Of a stretch of DNA of 64,000 bases, positions 7,093-15,108 are shown piece after piece. Origin of the DNA: Amycolatopsis sp. NBRC 101858 (GTDB taxonomy: Bacteria; Actinomycetota; Actinomycetes; Mycobacteriales; Pseudonocardiaceae); contig NZ_BSTD01000003.1 of assembly GCF_030269325.1 (NCBI RefSeq), positions 62,001 through 126,000 on the forward strand, in the 5' to 3' direction. Position 1 is the stretch's first letter. Each line of letters opens with the position of its first letter. The position numbers were made by a program, and so were the translations under genes. The notes under the pieces are model-generated. The model saw only the letters and a program-made list of their open reading frames with translations, searched no databases and was not told the DNA's origin.

Positions 7093-8976
7093 GTGCACAT
7101 AGCGGCAGAGATAGTGGCGCTGGTCGTGACGGTCCTCGTCGTCAGCGCGGTGGCGCGGCGGCTGGACTGGTCCGCCCCGTTGTGCCTGATCGTGGTCGGC
7201 GTCGGCGCGTCGTACGTCCCCGGCGTGCCCGAGTACCACCTCGACCCCGAGGTCGTGCTGCTCGGCCTGCTCCCGCCGCTGCTGTACTCGGCGGCCATCC
7301 AGACGTCGCTGGTCGACTTCCGGAAGAACCGCGGGGCGATCGGGCTCATGTCGGTCGGGCTGGTCGTCTTCACCGCCTTCGGCGTCGGGCTGGTCGCCTG
7401 GGCGGTGATCCCCGGCCTCCCGCTGGCCGGCGGGATCGCGCTCGGGGCGATCGTGGCGCCGCCGGACGCGGTCGCGGCCAGCGTCGTCGCCCGCCGGGTC
7501 GGCATGCCCCGCAAACTGATCCGGCTGCTCGAGGGCGAGAGCCTGTTCAACGACGCGGCCGCGCTGGTCGCCCTGCGCACGGCCATCGCCGCGCTGGCCG
7601 GCTCGGTCAGCTTCTGGCAGGTCGGCGCCGACTTCCTGCGCGCGGCGATCGGCGGGATCGTGCTCGGGCTGGTCGTCGGGTTCGTGGCCGCGTTCATCCG
7701 CGCCCGGCTGAACGAGCCGGTGCTGGACACCGCGCTGTCGTTCGCGGTGCCGTTCATCGCCTACATCCCGACCGAGGCGATCCACGGGTCCGGCGTGCTG
7801 GCCGTGGTCGTCGCCGGGCTCATCCTGGGGCACAAGGCGCCGAAGATCCTCTCCGGCTCGGCCCGGCTGGCGAGCAGGCTGAACTGGCAGACCATCGCGT
7901 TCCTGCTGGAGAACATGGTCTTCCTGCTGATCGGGCTGCAGCTGCGGCGGATCCTGTCCGAAGTCGGCGAATCCGGGCTGTCGCTGGCCATGCTGACCTG
8001 GATCTGCGTGGCGGTGCTCGTCGCGACGATCCTCACGCGGATGCTGTGGCTCATCGGCATCGGCACCGTGAAGCGGCTGGAACGGCGGATGCTGCCCAAC
8101 CGGGCGAAGGCCAAGATCTGGCCGTGGCGCTACTCGGCGGTGATCTCCTGGGCGGGCATGCGCGGGGTCGTCACGCTCGCCGCGGCCTTCGTGCTGCCGG
8201 CGGACACCCCGCAGCGGGCCGTGCTGGTGCTCGCCGCGTTCGTCGTGGTGGCCGGCACGCTCGCCGTGCAGGGCATGACGCTGCCGCCGCTGATCCGGCG
8301 GCTGCGCCTGCCGCGGCCGGACCCGGCGGAGGACGCGCTGCAGGAGGCGTCCGTGCTGCACGACATGACCACCGCGGCGCTGGCGAAGCTCGAGGAGATC
8401 CAGCGGCCGGACGACCCGCCGGAGATCATCCAGCGGATCCGCGACCGGCTGCAGAACCGCTCCGACTCGGCGTGGGAGCAGCTCGGCAGGCAAAGCGTCC
8501 TCGCCGAGACGCCGAGCGACGCCTACCGCCGCCTGCGCATCCAGCTCCTCGAGGTGGAGCGCGAGCAGTTCCTGAAGGCCCGCGACGCCGGCAGCGCCGA
8601 CGACGACGTCCTGCGGAAGGTCCTGGAGCGGCTCGACATCGAAGAGTCCATGCTGGACCGCGACGACGAGGAACCCGACGTCGAGGGCCGCGAGCTGCGC
8701 ACCCCGGCCGCGACGGCCGGTTCGTGCAAGCACCTGGCCCACGAGTGGGTCGAACGCGATCCCAGCTCACCGGACACGTGCGCCGCCTGCGTCGAGGAGG
8801 GCACGAACTGGGTGCACCTGCGGATGTGCCTGAAGTGCGGCAACGTCGCCTGCTGCGACTCCTCGCCGCGCCGGCACGCCACCCGGCACTTCCACGAATC
8901 CCGCCATCCGGTCATGCGCAGCTTCGAGCCGGGCGAGACGTGGCGGTGGTGTTTCGTGGACAAGCAACTCGGATAA
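7093..8976 (+). CDS. CPA1-type Na+/H+ antiporter fused to a UBP-type zinc finger
   Basis: 627 aa. Residues 1 to about 410 form a polytopic transporter of the monovalent cation:proton antiporter-1 family, with a PPDAVAASVV segment and GESLFNDA, in which D154 sits at the conserved ion-binding site. A charged helical linker (about 415-540) leads to a C-terminal zinc finger from C545: CKHL, CAAC, CLKCGNVACC and closely spaced histidines in RRHATRHFHESRHP, the ZnF-UBP pattern. In eukaryotes that finger binds free ubiquitin C-termini; in actinobacteria its ligand is unknown and it probably senses or gates. The GTG at 7093 begins directly with a membrane helix. The histidine phosphatase gene follows after 10 bp. 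Confidence 0.88.
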   Translation: MHIAAEIVALVVTVLVVSAVARRLDWSAPLCLIVVGVGASYVPGVPEYHLDPEVVLLGLLPPLLYSAAIQTSLVDFRKNRGAIGLMSVGLVVFTAFGVGLVAWAVIPGLPLAGGIALGAIVAPPDAVAASVVARRVGMPRKLIRLLEGESLFNDAAALVALRTAIAALAGSVSFWQVGADFLRAAIGGIVLGLVVGFVAAFIRARLNEPVLDTALSFAVPFIAYIPTEAIHGSGVLAVVVAGLILGHKAPKILSGSARLASRLNWQTIAFLLENMVFLLIGLQLRRILSEVGESGLSLAMLTWICVAVLVATILTRMLWLIGIGTVKRLERRMLPNRAKAKIWPWRYSAVISWAGMRGVVTLAAAFVLPADTPQRAVLVLAAFVVVAGTLAVQGMTLPPLIRRLRLPRPDPAEDALQEASVLHDMTTAALAKLEEIQRPDDPPEIIQRIRDRLQNRSDSAWEQLGRQSVLAETPSDAYRRLRIQLLEVEREQFLKARDAGSADDDVLRKVLERLDIEESMLDRDDEEPDVEGRELRTPAATAGSCKHLAHEWVERDPSSPDTCAACVEEGTNWVHLRMCLKCGNVACCDSSPRRHATRHFHESRHPVMRSFEPGETWRWCFVDKQLG

Positions 8977-8986
8977 TGTCGGGGCC

Positions 8987-9673
8987 ATGAGCACGCCTGA
9001 GCAGGAGATCGAGTACCGCCAGCACCGGTTCAGCCCGCCGCCGGGCTCGACCGAGATCTTCCTGGTCCGGCACGGTGAGTCCGCGCCCGCTCGCGGCGAA
9101 AACCCCTTCGCGCTGGTCGACGGCCAGGCCGACCCGGAGCTCGCGCCCGACGGCCGCGACCACGCCCGGCGCGTCGGCGACCGGCTGGCCGGCGAGCGGA
9201 TCGACGCGATCTACGTGACGACGCTGCGCCGCACGGCGGAGACCGCGGCTCCGCTGGCCGAGAAGCTCGGGATCACCCCCGCCGTCGAGCCGGACCTGCG
9301 CGAGATCCACCTGGGCGACTGGGAGAACGGCCTCTTCCGGAAGTACACGGCCGAAGGCCACCCGATCGTCGAGCGGCTGTGGACCGAGCAGCGGTGGGAC
9401 GTCATCCCGGGCGCGGAGTCCGACGAGCGGTTCGGTGCCCGGCTGCGCGGCGCGCTGACGCGGATCGCCGCCGCGCACCCGGACCAGCGCGTCGCCGTGT
9501 TCACCCACGGCGGCGTGATCGGCGAGGTGTTCGCGCAGGCGAGCCGCTCGGTCGAGCGGTTCGCGTTCCTCGGCGCGGACAACGGGTCGATCTCGCACCT
9601 CGTGCTGCACGGCGACACTTGGATCATCCGGCGCTTCAACGACACCGGGCACCTGGCTACGCCGCTCGGCTGA
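8987..9673 (+). CDS. Histidine phosphatase superfamily protein
   Basis: 228 aa. The phosphohistidine motif LVRHGES places the nucleophilic H29 near the N-terminus. Later come TTLRRTAETAAPLAEKLG, the proton-donor region EIHLGDWENG and a second histidine in FTHGGVIGEV, the arrangement of phosphoglycerate mutase-like phosphatases. Substrates in this branch range from sugar phosphates to nucleotides and cannot be read from the sequence. It starts 10 bp after the antiporter and is likely co-transcribed. Its 3' end overlaps the convergent permease gene by 17 bp. Confidence 0.87.
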   Translation: MSTPEQEIEYRQHRFSPPPGSTEIFLVRHGESAPARGENPFALVDGQADPELAPDGRDHARRVGDRLAGERIDAIYVTTLRRTAETAAPLAEKLGITPAVEPDLREIHLGDWENGLFRKYTAEGHPIVERLWTEQRWDVIPGAESDERFGARLRGALTRIAAAHPDQRVAVFTHGGVIGEVFAQASRSVERFAFLGADNGSISHLVLHGDTWIIRRFNDTGHLATPLG

Positions 9674-10412
9674 GCTTCCCGGCCGCGACGAACTGCACGG
9701 TCACCAGGATCGAGACGGCTTCCGCGGCGAGCAGCCCGATGAGGACCAGCACCTGCGTCAGGCCGGCTTGGATCGGGCCGGCACCGCCGAGCAGGACGCC
9801 GACGTAGGCGCCCGGGAGCGTCACCAGACCGACCGTGCGGGTCTGGTCGAGGGCCGGGATGAGTGCGTGCCCGGCGCTCGGGCGGCAGATCTCGAGCGCG
9901 GCCGGGCGGGGCAGGAACCCGAGGGCGAGCGCGGCTTCGTACTCGCCGTGGCGGGCTTTGAGCTCGTCGAGCGCCCTTCTTGCGGCCTGCGACGTCGCGG
10001 TCATCGCGCCGCCGATGACTATGCCGGCGATCGGGACGACCGCGATGGGTTTCGGCGGAACGACCCCGGCGCCGAGGATCAGGGCGAGGACCGGGGCGAC
10101 ACCGGCGGCGATGGCGAGGGCCGTCCAAGGCAGGTTCGTCCAGGGGCCGGCGCGGCGCGCCGACGTCACCGCGGCGATGGCGAACATCAGCAGCACGAAC
10201 AGGCCGGTGAGCGGGGCCGACCGCAGGACGGCGGTGATCACCAGCGACACGAGGGCCAGTTGCGCGACCGCGCGGACGGCGGCGATCAGGACGTCGCGGC
10301 CGCGGCCGAGGCCACCGGCCTGGACGACCGCGGTGGCGGCGATGGCGAGCAGGACCAGCACCGCCACGAGGGCGGGCCCGAAGGTGATCGCGGCGTCGTT
10401 CACGCCGCCCAT
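9657..10412 (-). CDS. FetB-type (UPF0014) ABC transporter permease, orphan
   Basis: 251 aa with about seven hydrophobic segments. It shows the conserved centre of the FetB/YbbM family: a VQAGGLGRGRDVLIAAVRAVAQL-like start, then IGGAMTATSQAARRALDEL and a GLVTLPGAYVGVLLGG loop. In E. coli FetAB takes part in iron homeostasis. Here no FetA-type ATPase gene is adjacent on either side, so the ATPase must be encoded elsewhere. The adjacent MmpS-like gene lies 7 bp upstream on the same strand. The family call is secure; iron specificity is inherited from the family and not shown here. Confidence 0.82.
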   Translation of the reverse strand: MGGVNDAAITFGPALVAVLVLLAIAATAVVQAGGLGRGRDVLIAAVRAVAQLALVSLVITAVLRSAPLTGLFVLLMFAIAAVTSARRAGPWTNLPWTALAIAAGVAPVLALILGAGVVPPKPIAVVPIAGIVIGGAMTATSQAARRALDELKARHGEYEAALALGFLPRPAALEICRPSAGHALIPALDQTRTVGLVTLPGAYVGVLLGGAGPIQAGLTQVLVLIGLLAAEAVSILVTVQFVAAGKLSRAA

Positions 10413-10419
10413 CGTGCCG

Positions 10420-10893
10420 TCAGACGGCGCAGCTGAACTGGCGGCCCGGCTCGGCGACGGTCTTTTCGGCGACGACGACCCCGTCGACGACGATCCGGCA
10501 GCGCAATTCGCCGGGCCCGGGGTTGCGGGCGGCGATGCTGTAGAACTCGGTGCGCCCGGCCGGGCCGACGCGGGTGAATTCGGCCGACCACGGCGTCGCG
10601 ACCTGGGCCTGCTGGGTCAGCGCCGAGCCCTCGGCGGCGAACGTGACGTCCTGGGCGCCGTGCGCGCCGAGCAGTTCGTAGACGACGGAGTGGCGCACGG
10701 TCGCGACGGCGGCCGGCACGACCGGCGCGGCCACCGGCTCCTGCTTGGCCTCCCCGCGCGAGGACCGGGGCACGACGTACGACGTCACCGCGAAGGCGGC
10801 GGCGAGCACGACCAGGACGACAACGACGTTTCCGGCCGGCTTGACCCGGCGCACGCAGTCACGATCCGGCCTGGTCGCGGTGGGAACACCCAT
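10420..10893 (-). CDS. MmpS-like membrane-anchored accessory protein
   Basis: 157 aa from the ATG at 10893 (MGVPTATRPD...); an in-frame GTG at 10920 would add nine residues. One N-terminal membrane helix (NVVVVLVVLAAAFAVTSYVV) is followed by a Pro/Ala linker and an extracytoplasmic domain reading VVYELLG...QVATPWSAEF...YSIAARNPG...CRIVVDG and a final FSCAV. This is the beta-sandwich pattern of MmpS proteins, partners of MmpL/RND lipid exporters in mycobacteria, with two cysteines placed to bond. No mmpL gene is nearby, so the partner is unknown. It is followed after 7 bp by the FetB-type permease on the same strand. Confidence 0.65.
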   Translation of the reverse strand: MGVPTATRPDRDCVRRVKPAGNVVVVLVVLAAAFAVTSYVVPRSSRGEAKQEPVAAPVVPAAVATVRHSVVYELLGAHGAQDVTFAAEGSALTQQAQVATPWSAEFTRVGPAGRTEFYSIAARNPGPGELRCRIVVDGVVVAEKTVAEPGRQFSCAV

Positions 10894-11014
10894 GGAGAGG
10901 TCTTCTCTCGTCGCGCGCACTTCCGTCGAGTGCGTCGACCTCTATCTCGCCGTGACCTCACTGCGCGTTAGCGAGGTTTCGTGAGAAGTCCAACTTTCAC
11001 CCAATCGGGTGCGG

Positions 11015-11428
11015 TCAGTCCACGAGCCCGGCATCGGCGAGCAACCGCAGGATCCGCTGCCCGGCGGGCGGGCAGGCGGAAGCGTCGGCCGAGCCGAGCC
11101 ACGCGGCCTCGGCGATCTCCCGCGACGGCGCCGGTTCACCCCGGTGCTCGGCGGTGTAGCAGGTCATCCGCACGAGCCGGCCGTCGGCGAACCCGTCGGC
11201 CTGCTCTTCGAGGACGGCGAAGAAGCGGAAGGTGAGCGGATCGAGCTCGACGCCGAGCTCCTCCCGGATCTCCCGGCACAGCCCGCCGACGTCCCCTTCG
11301 CCCGGCTCGCGCTTGCCGCCGGGGAGGTAGAACTTCGTCTTCCCGGCGGTGCGGACGGACAGCAGGCGGCGGTCGCGGACGTGGATCCAGGCCAGTGAGT
11401 CGATGGTTTTGTCGGACCCGGGGTGCAT
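11015..11428 (-). CDS. Nudix hydrolase
   Basis: 137 aa, a single Nudix domain. The box starts at G38 and reads GKREPGEGDVGGLCREIREELGV, matching Gx5Ex7REUxEExGU with all metal-binding glutamates. Such proteins hydrolyse nucleoside diphosphates linked to another moiety; FYLPGGK and the short form resemble MutT/ADP-ribose-type housekeepers, but the substrate is not defined. The ATG at 11428 is only 10 bp from the ATG of the divergent AraC-type regulator, so each promoter must lie inside the other gene or both messages are nearly leaderless. Confidence 0.85.
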   Translation of the reverse strand: MHPGSDKTIDSLAWIHVRDRRLLSVRTAGKTKFYLPGGKREPGEGDVGGLCREIREELGVELDPLTFRFFAVLEEQADGFADGRLVRMTCYTAEHRGEPAPSREIAEAAWLGSADASACPPAGQRILRLLADAGLVD

Positions 11429-11438
11429 GATCTGGAGT

Positions 11439-12296
11439 ATGTACGAGGAGGCGGCACCCCCCGGGCCGCTGGCGGGCGTGGCGCGCTGCGTGTGGCGGTC
11501 GGCTTCGGCGGGCCCGAAGCGCATCGTCCCCGACGGCTGCCTGGACCTGGTGGTCGGCGACGGCGGAGTGTTCATCGCGGGCCCGGACACGGCGGCGTGG
11601 TCCTCGGTGACCCGGCCGGGCGCCGAGCTGCGCGGGGTGCGGTTCACCCCGGGCCGCGCACCGGCGGTACTCGGAGTGGCAGCGGACGAGCTGCGCGACC
11701 GCCGGGTGTCGCTGGGTGAGTTGTGGGGGCAGGCCGGGGAGGTGCTGGCGGAGCGGTTGTTGTCGGGCGAGCTGACGCCGGCGCAAGCGGTTGCGTCGAG
11801 GTTGCCGGAGGTGGGGCCGGCAGACCAGGCGGTGGCGGCGTTGATAGCGAGGCTGGACGCGGGGGCGGCGCGGGTAGCGGAAGCGGCGGCGATGGTGACG
11901 GGGGCTGGACAGGATGGCGTGAGCCCGGCGCAGGTCGCTGAAGCCACAGCGATGCTCGACCGGCCGACCCCGCCCTCAGCCGCGCCGGAGGTTGCCGCCG
12001 CGCGGCTTGAAGACCCCGGCCCCTTCGCCGTCAGTGAGCGGCGGCTGCGGCGGCGCTTCGTCCAAGCCGTCGGGTACGGCCCCGCCACCTACCTCCGCGT
12101 CACCCGCTTCCAGCGGGCCGTCGCGCTGGCTCCGCGCGTCGATGGGCTGGCCGCGCTCGCCGCCGCCGCCGGGTACTCCGACCAAGCCCACCTCAGCCGG
12201 GACTGCCGGGCCCTGACCGGCCTGACCCCGCGCGCCTACTTCCGCACACCCTCCACTGTGGACGAGGCGGTGCGTGATCGGCTCCGTTCGGCGTAA
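11439..12296 (+). CDS. AraC-family transcriptional regulator (DUF6597-type N-terminus)
   Basis: 285 aa. The N-terminal half (MYEEAAPPGPLAGVARCVWR, IVPDGCLDLVV, LRGVRFTPGRAPAVLGV) is the effector domain common in small AraC regulators of actinobacteria. The C-terminal half carries the two helix-turn-helix units, ending SDQAHLSRDCRALTGLTPRAY. Between them lies an unusually alanine-rich, low-complexity stretch (about residues 145-185) whose codons are G-rich and unlike the flanks, perhaps a slipped linker. It is head-to-head with the Nudix gene, a likely target. Ligand unknown. An 11-bp copy of the TCCACTGTGGA palindrome lies near the 3' end. Confidence 0.82.
   Translation: MYEEAAPPGPLAGVARCVWRSASAGPKRIVPDGCLDLVVGDGGVFIAGPDTAAWSSVTRPGAELRGVRFTPGRAPAVLGVAADELRDRRVSLGELWGQAGEVLAERLLSGELTPAQAVASRLPEVGPADQAVAALIARLDAGAARVAEAAAMVTGAGQDGVSPAQVAEATAMLDRPTPPSAAPEVAAARLEDPGPFAVSERRLRRRFVQAVGYGPATYLRVTRFQRAVALAPRVDGLAALAAAAGYSDQAHLSRDCRALTGLTPRAYFRTPSTVDEAVRDRLRSA
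12252..12262. repeat. Palindrome TCCACTGTGGA, copy 1
   Basis: The 11-bp core of the recurring palindrome, with an outer mismatch at 12251. It lies inside the AraC-type gene, reading Ser-Thr-Val-Asp with the codon ACT, unusual here. Confidence 0.8.
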
Positions 12297-12345
12297 CCCG
12301 TGCGGGCAACCGGAAGTGGGACCGCGCCCCAGAAGGTAAGCGGAC

Positions 12346-12373
12346 GGTAAACGACTACCAAGAGCGCTATCCT
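12346..12373 (+). promoter_or_regulatory. Promoter of the LacI-type gene with operator-like dyad
   Basis: GGTAAACGACTACC (12346-12359) has inverted GGTA/TACC half-sites around a central CG, the form favoured by LacI-family repressors. It lies just upstream of a plausible -10, TATCCT (12368-12373), 29 bp before the GTG start, so autoregulation is likely. Confidence 0.5.
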
Positions 12374-12401
12374 CCCTTCGACCGGTGATCAGGGAGGGCG
12401 T

Positions 12402-13379
12402 GTGGCCACCATCAGCGACGTCGCGGCGAGGGCCGGCGTCTCCACGGCGACCGTGTCGCGCGCGCTCAACGGCAAGTCCACTGTGGACCCGATGCTCGCC
12501 GCGCGCGTCCAGGAGGCCGCCGCCGAGCTCGGTTATCACCCGAACGGGCTGGCGCGGAACCTCCGCCGCCAGGAGACCGCCGTCCTCGCGCTGATCATCT
12601 CCGACGTCGAAAACCCGTTCTTCACGGCCATCGCGCGCGGCGTCGAGGACCTCGCGCAGCGGTCGGGCTACTCCGTCGTGCTCTGCAACTCCGACGAGAA
12701 CGAGGACAAGGAGCGGCGCTACATCGAGGTCGCGCTGCAGGAGCGGGTCGCCGGGGTGGTGCTGTCGCCGACCGGGCGGTCGACGAACGTCGAGGGCCTG
12801 CGCCGCCAGGGCACGCCGCTGGTGGCGGTCGACCGGCCGCTGCCGGCCGACGCGGGTGACCAGGTCCTGGTCGACACGCGCCACGCGGCCGCCGAAGCCA
12901 CGCGGCACCTGCTGGCCGGCGGTTACCGCCGCGTCGCCTGCCTGACCGGGCCCGCCGGCGTCCGCACGGCCGACGACCGCCTGGCCGGATACACCGACGT
13001 CGTCGGCGAAGCGAACGCGGTGTCCCGGCGGGCGGAGTACCGCGCCGAGGGCGCCCGGCTGGCGGCGCTGGAGCTGCTCGACGAGCCGTCCCCGCCGGAC
13101 GCGCTCCTGGTCGCGAACAGCACGATGGCGATCGGCGTACTGGAGGCGCTGTCGTCGCGCGGCCTGCGTTCGGGCCGCGACGTCGGCATCGTGTCGTTCG
13201 ACGACGCCCCGTGGACGACGCTCATCGAACCGCCCCTGACGGTGGTCGCGCAGCCGGCGTACGAGGTCGGCCGGGTGGCGGCGCAGCTCCTGCTGGCCCG
13301 AATCACCGACAGCAGCCGCGAAGCGACGACCACGACGCTCGAGGCACGCCTGATCGAACGGAAGAGCTCCCGCCGCTGA
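12402..13379 (+). CDS. LacI-family transcriptional regulator
   Basis: 325 aa. The N-terminus (ISDVAARAGVSTATVSRALN) is the LacI helix-turn-helix, followed by the hinge sequence GYHPNGLARNLR. The rest is a periplasmic-binding-protein-like sugar-sensing domain (LIISDVENPFFTAIARGVED, VVLCNSDEN, GVVLSP, IVSFDDAPWTTLIEPPLTVVAQP). Of the overlapping GTG codons at 12400 and 12402 only the latter is in frame; AGGGAGGG precedes it. Members usually repress sugar uptake or catabolic genes, but none is adjacent, so its regulon lies elsewhere. A dyad in its promoter suggests self-control. Strong hairpin downstream. Confidence 0.92.
   Translation: MATISDVAARAGVSTATVSRALNGKSTVDPMLAARVQEAAAELGYHPNGLARNLRRQETAVLALIISDVENPFFTAIARGVEDLAQRSGYSVVLCNSDENEDKERRYIEVALQERVAGVVLSPTGRSTNVEGLRRQGTPLVAVDRPLPADAGDQVLVDTRHAAAEATRHLLAGGYRRVACLTGPAGVRTADDRLAGYTDVVGEANAVSRRAEYRAEGARLAALELLDEPSPPDALLVANSTMAIGVLEALSSRGLRSGRDVGIVSFDDAPWTTLIEPPLTVVAQPAYEVGRVAAQLLLARITDSSREATTTTLEARLIERKSSRR
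12476..12488. repeat. Palindrome GTCCACTGTGGAC, copy 2
   Basis: A perfect 13-bp inverted repeat inside the LacI-type gene, read as Lys-Ser-Thr-Val-Asp just after its helix-turn-helix. Confidence 0.85.
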
Positions 13380-13388
13380 GTCCCGGAG

Positions 13389-13461
13389 AGTCGGTTCGCG
13401 TACCTGGACAGTCGGCTCGCGTACTCAGACGGTCGGCTCGCGTACCTGGAGGGTCGGCTCG
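13389..13461. repeat. 21-bp tandem repeat, about 3.5 copies
   Basis: Units start at 13389, 13410, 13431 and 13452 (the last partial), with the shared core GTCGGCTCGCGTAC. They lie between the LacI-type stop and the terminator hairpin. The 21-bp period keeps a reading frame open on the minus strand, but no start or family supports a protein there. Confidence 0.85.
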
Positions 13462-13485
13462 AAGCCGTGGACTCCGCGGACAGAC

Positions 13486-13524
13486 GTGCCTGGGGGGCCG
13501 GCTCGTGCCAGGCCCCCCAGGCAC
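13486..13524. terminator. Strong 14-bp hairpin after the LacI-type gene
   Basis: GTGCCTGGGGGGCC (13486-13499) pairs perfectly with GGCCCCCCAGGCAC (13511-13524) across an 11-nt loop. It is probably the transcription terminator. The rest of the 13380-13799 gap holds the 21-bp repeats and, after about 13560, a more AT-rich stretch with CTCAACGTGTTGAG (13682-13695), presumably the promoter of the next gene pair. Confidence 0.75.
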
Positions 13525-13799
13525 GCCCCACCCCCTGTGTCCCCCATGGCCGGCGTCAACCCGCCGGATCCTGTGAGCACGGAGCGGAAATCGTTTACTC
13601 ACACGGAACGTAAGTCCAGGACCGCGCACTGTCAAGCCTGGACAACGTCCTCCGATCCGGGCAGACTATCCGGAAGTTGCCTACTCAACGTGTTGAGTGA
13701 TGTGCGGTAAGTGTCGATCTCTGGTGAATTCACCCACAGTCAGGGCAAGAAACCGCACGAACCCGCACAGGCGCGCTGTTTCGGGTTAACCTGAGCCAC

Positions 13800-14381
13800 A
13801 TGTCTGTAGCGCTGGAGAACATCCTCGCCAAGGCGGGCCTGAAAGTCGACGCGAACGAGTTCCTCACGCTCGTCGAAGACGCCGCGCGCAGACTGTCGCC
13901 ACCGAATCCGGATCCCTCGCACTACTTCTCCGCCGACCAGCGCGCCGCGCTCACCGACGTCGGCCTCGATCTCTCACCCCGCAAAGAGGGCGAGCCGGAC
14001 TTCCGCGCCCGCACGGTGGCCGCTCACGCAGTCCTCGCCGAAGGTGCGCTCAGCGTCAACGAAGCGGCGAAGGCCCTCGGCGTCGACGACAGCCGGATCC
14101 GCCATCGCCTCAAGGAAGGCAGGCTGACCGGCTGGAAGGACGGCGGCTGGCGCCTGCCGGCGTGGCAGTTCGCCGGCTCGGGCGTGCTGCCCGGCCTCGA
14201 GGTCGTCCTCAAGGCCCTCCCCGACGACCAGCCCGCACTCGTCGTCGCCGCGTTCATGAGCACTCCGCAGCCGGACCTCGTCATCAACGAGCATCCCGCG
14301 ACCCCGCGCCAATGGCTCCTTTCCGGGGGTGACCCGGACCACGTCGCCCGCCTCATCGCCATGCTCGGCTCGCCGTTCTAG
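13800..14381 (+). CDS. Xre/MbcA/ParS-like antitoxin with helix-turn-helix
   Basis: 193 aa. The middle (LSVNEAAKALGVDDSRIRHR to the WRLPAWQF segment, about 80-125) is a helix-turn-helix of the excisionase/MerR-like type rather than the Xre type. The C-terminal 50 residues read FMSTPQPDLV...PRQWLLSGGDPDHVARLIAML, the pattern of the toxin-binding domain of Xre/MbcA/ParS antitoxins. The gene lies 51 bp upstream of a RES-domain gene in the same direction, the usual order for RES-Xre modules. I infer that it neutralises the RES toxin and represses the pair. The N-terminal 75 residues are not recognised. Confidence 0.72.
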   Translation: MSVALENILAKAGLKVDANEFLTLVEDAARRLSPPNPDPSHYFSADQRAALTDVGLDLSPRKEGEPDFRARTVAAHAVLAEGALSVNEAAKALGVDDSRIRHRLKEGRLTGWKDGGWRLPAWQFAGSGVLPGLEVVLKALPDDQPALVVAAFMSTPQPDLVINEHPATPRQWLLSGGDPDHVARLIAMLGSPF

Positions 14382-14432
14382 GCTGGGCCTCCCCGAGCAA
14401 GATCACCGACAAGGACGGACCACCCCCGACCC

Positions 14433-15089
14433 ATGGCCCGGCTCCCGCTGCCGCCCGCCCGATCCGTCCTGGTCCGGCAGCTGAACCGCGCCGATGACGT
14501 GGTGACGGTCCAGCCCGCGACCAGGCTCGTCCGGATCTTCACCGCGCACGGCAACCACCCCCAGCAGTGGAACTCGTTCCGCTACACCGGCCCGCTCCCG
14601 CACGGCCGGTTCGACCAGCAGTCGCCCGGCCGCGGCGGCGCGCCGGTCACCGACCCCGCGAACGGGGTCCTCTACTTCGGCCTCACGGTCCGCACCTCGG
14701 TCGCCGAGGTCTTCCAGACGAGCTCGTCGGTCGACCGCCGCACGCGCGGCCCCCGGCTGGTCGTCGTCCGCCCCACGCGCACGCTGCGCCTGCTCGACCT
14801 GACCGGCCTGTGGCCGACGCGGGTGGGTGCGTCGCAGGAGATCTCGAGCGGGCCGAAGAAGCTGACGCAGGCGTGGGCCCGCGCGATCCGCGGCGCGTTC
14901 AGCGACCTCGACGGCCTCTGGTACCGCTCCTCGATGGACTCCGGCGACCCGGCGATCTGCCTGTGGGACCCCCCGGCGGGCGCGGCGCTGCCGATCGCGC
15001 CGGACGTGCTGCTGCCGCTGGACCACCCGGGCCTGGACGTCCCGCTGGGCCGGGTCTGCGAAGAGCTGAACTACACGCTGCTGAACTGA
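14433..15089 (+). CDS. RES-domain toxin, probable NAD+-degrading enzyme
   Basis: 218 aa. The RES fold is recognisable: RLVRIF near residue 30, HGRFD, GVLYFGLTVRTSVAEVFQ with the conserved glutamate, and a later YRSSMDSGDPAICLWD segment supplying the serine. RES toxins such as mycobacterial MbcT consume NAD+ by phosphorolysis and halt growth unless bound by the partner antitoxin. The upstream gene carries the expected antitoxin C-terminus. Full length and intact motifs argue that it is functional. Whether this copy acts as a toxin is inferred from family and order. Confidence 0.75.
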   Translation: MARLPLPPARSVLVRQLNRADDVVTVQPATRLVRIFTAHGNHPQQWNSFRYTGPLPHGRFDQQSPGRGGAPVTDPANGVLYFGLTVRTSVAEVFQTSSSVDRRTRGPRLVVVRPTRTLRLLDLTGLWPTRVGASQEISSGPKKLTQAWARAIRGAFSDLDGLWYRSSMDSGDPAICLWDPPAGAALPIAPDVLLPLDHPGLDVPLGRVCEELNYTLLN

Positions 15090-15108
15090 GTGGCCGGCGC
15101 CGGGACGT

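Noticed and set aside
13389..13461. CRISPR-like array
   Set aside because: The units are directly adjacent with no spacers and there are no cas genes in the window; it is a tandem repeat.
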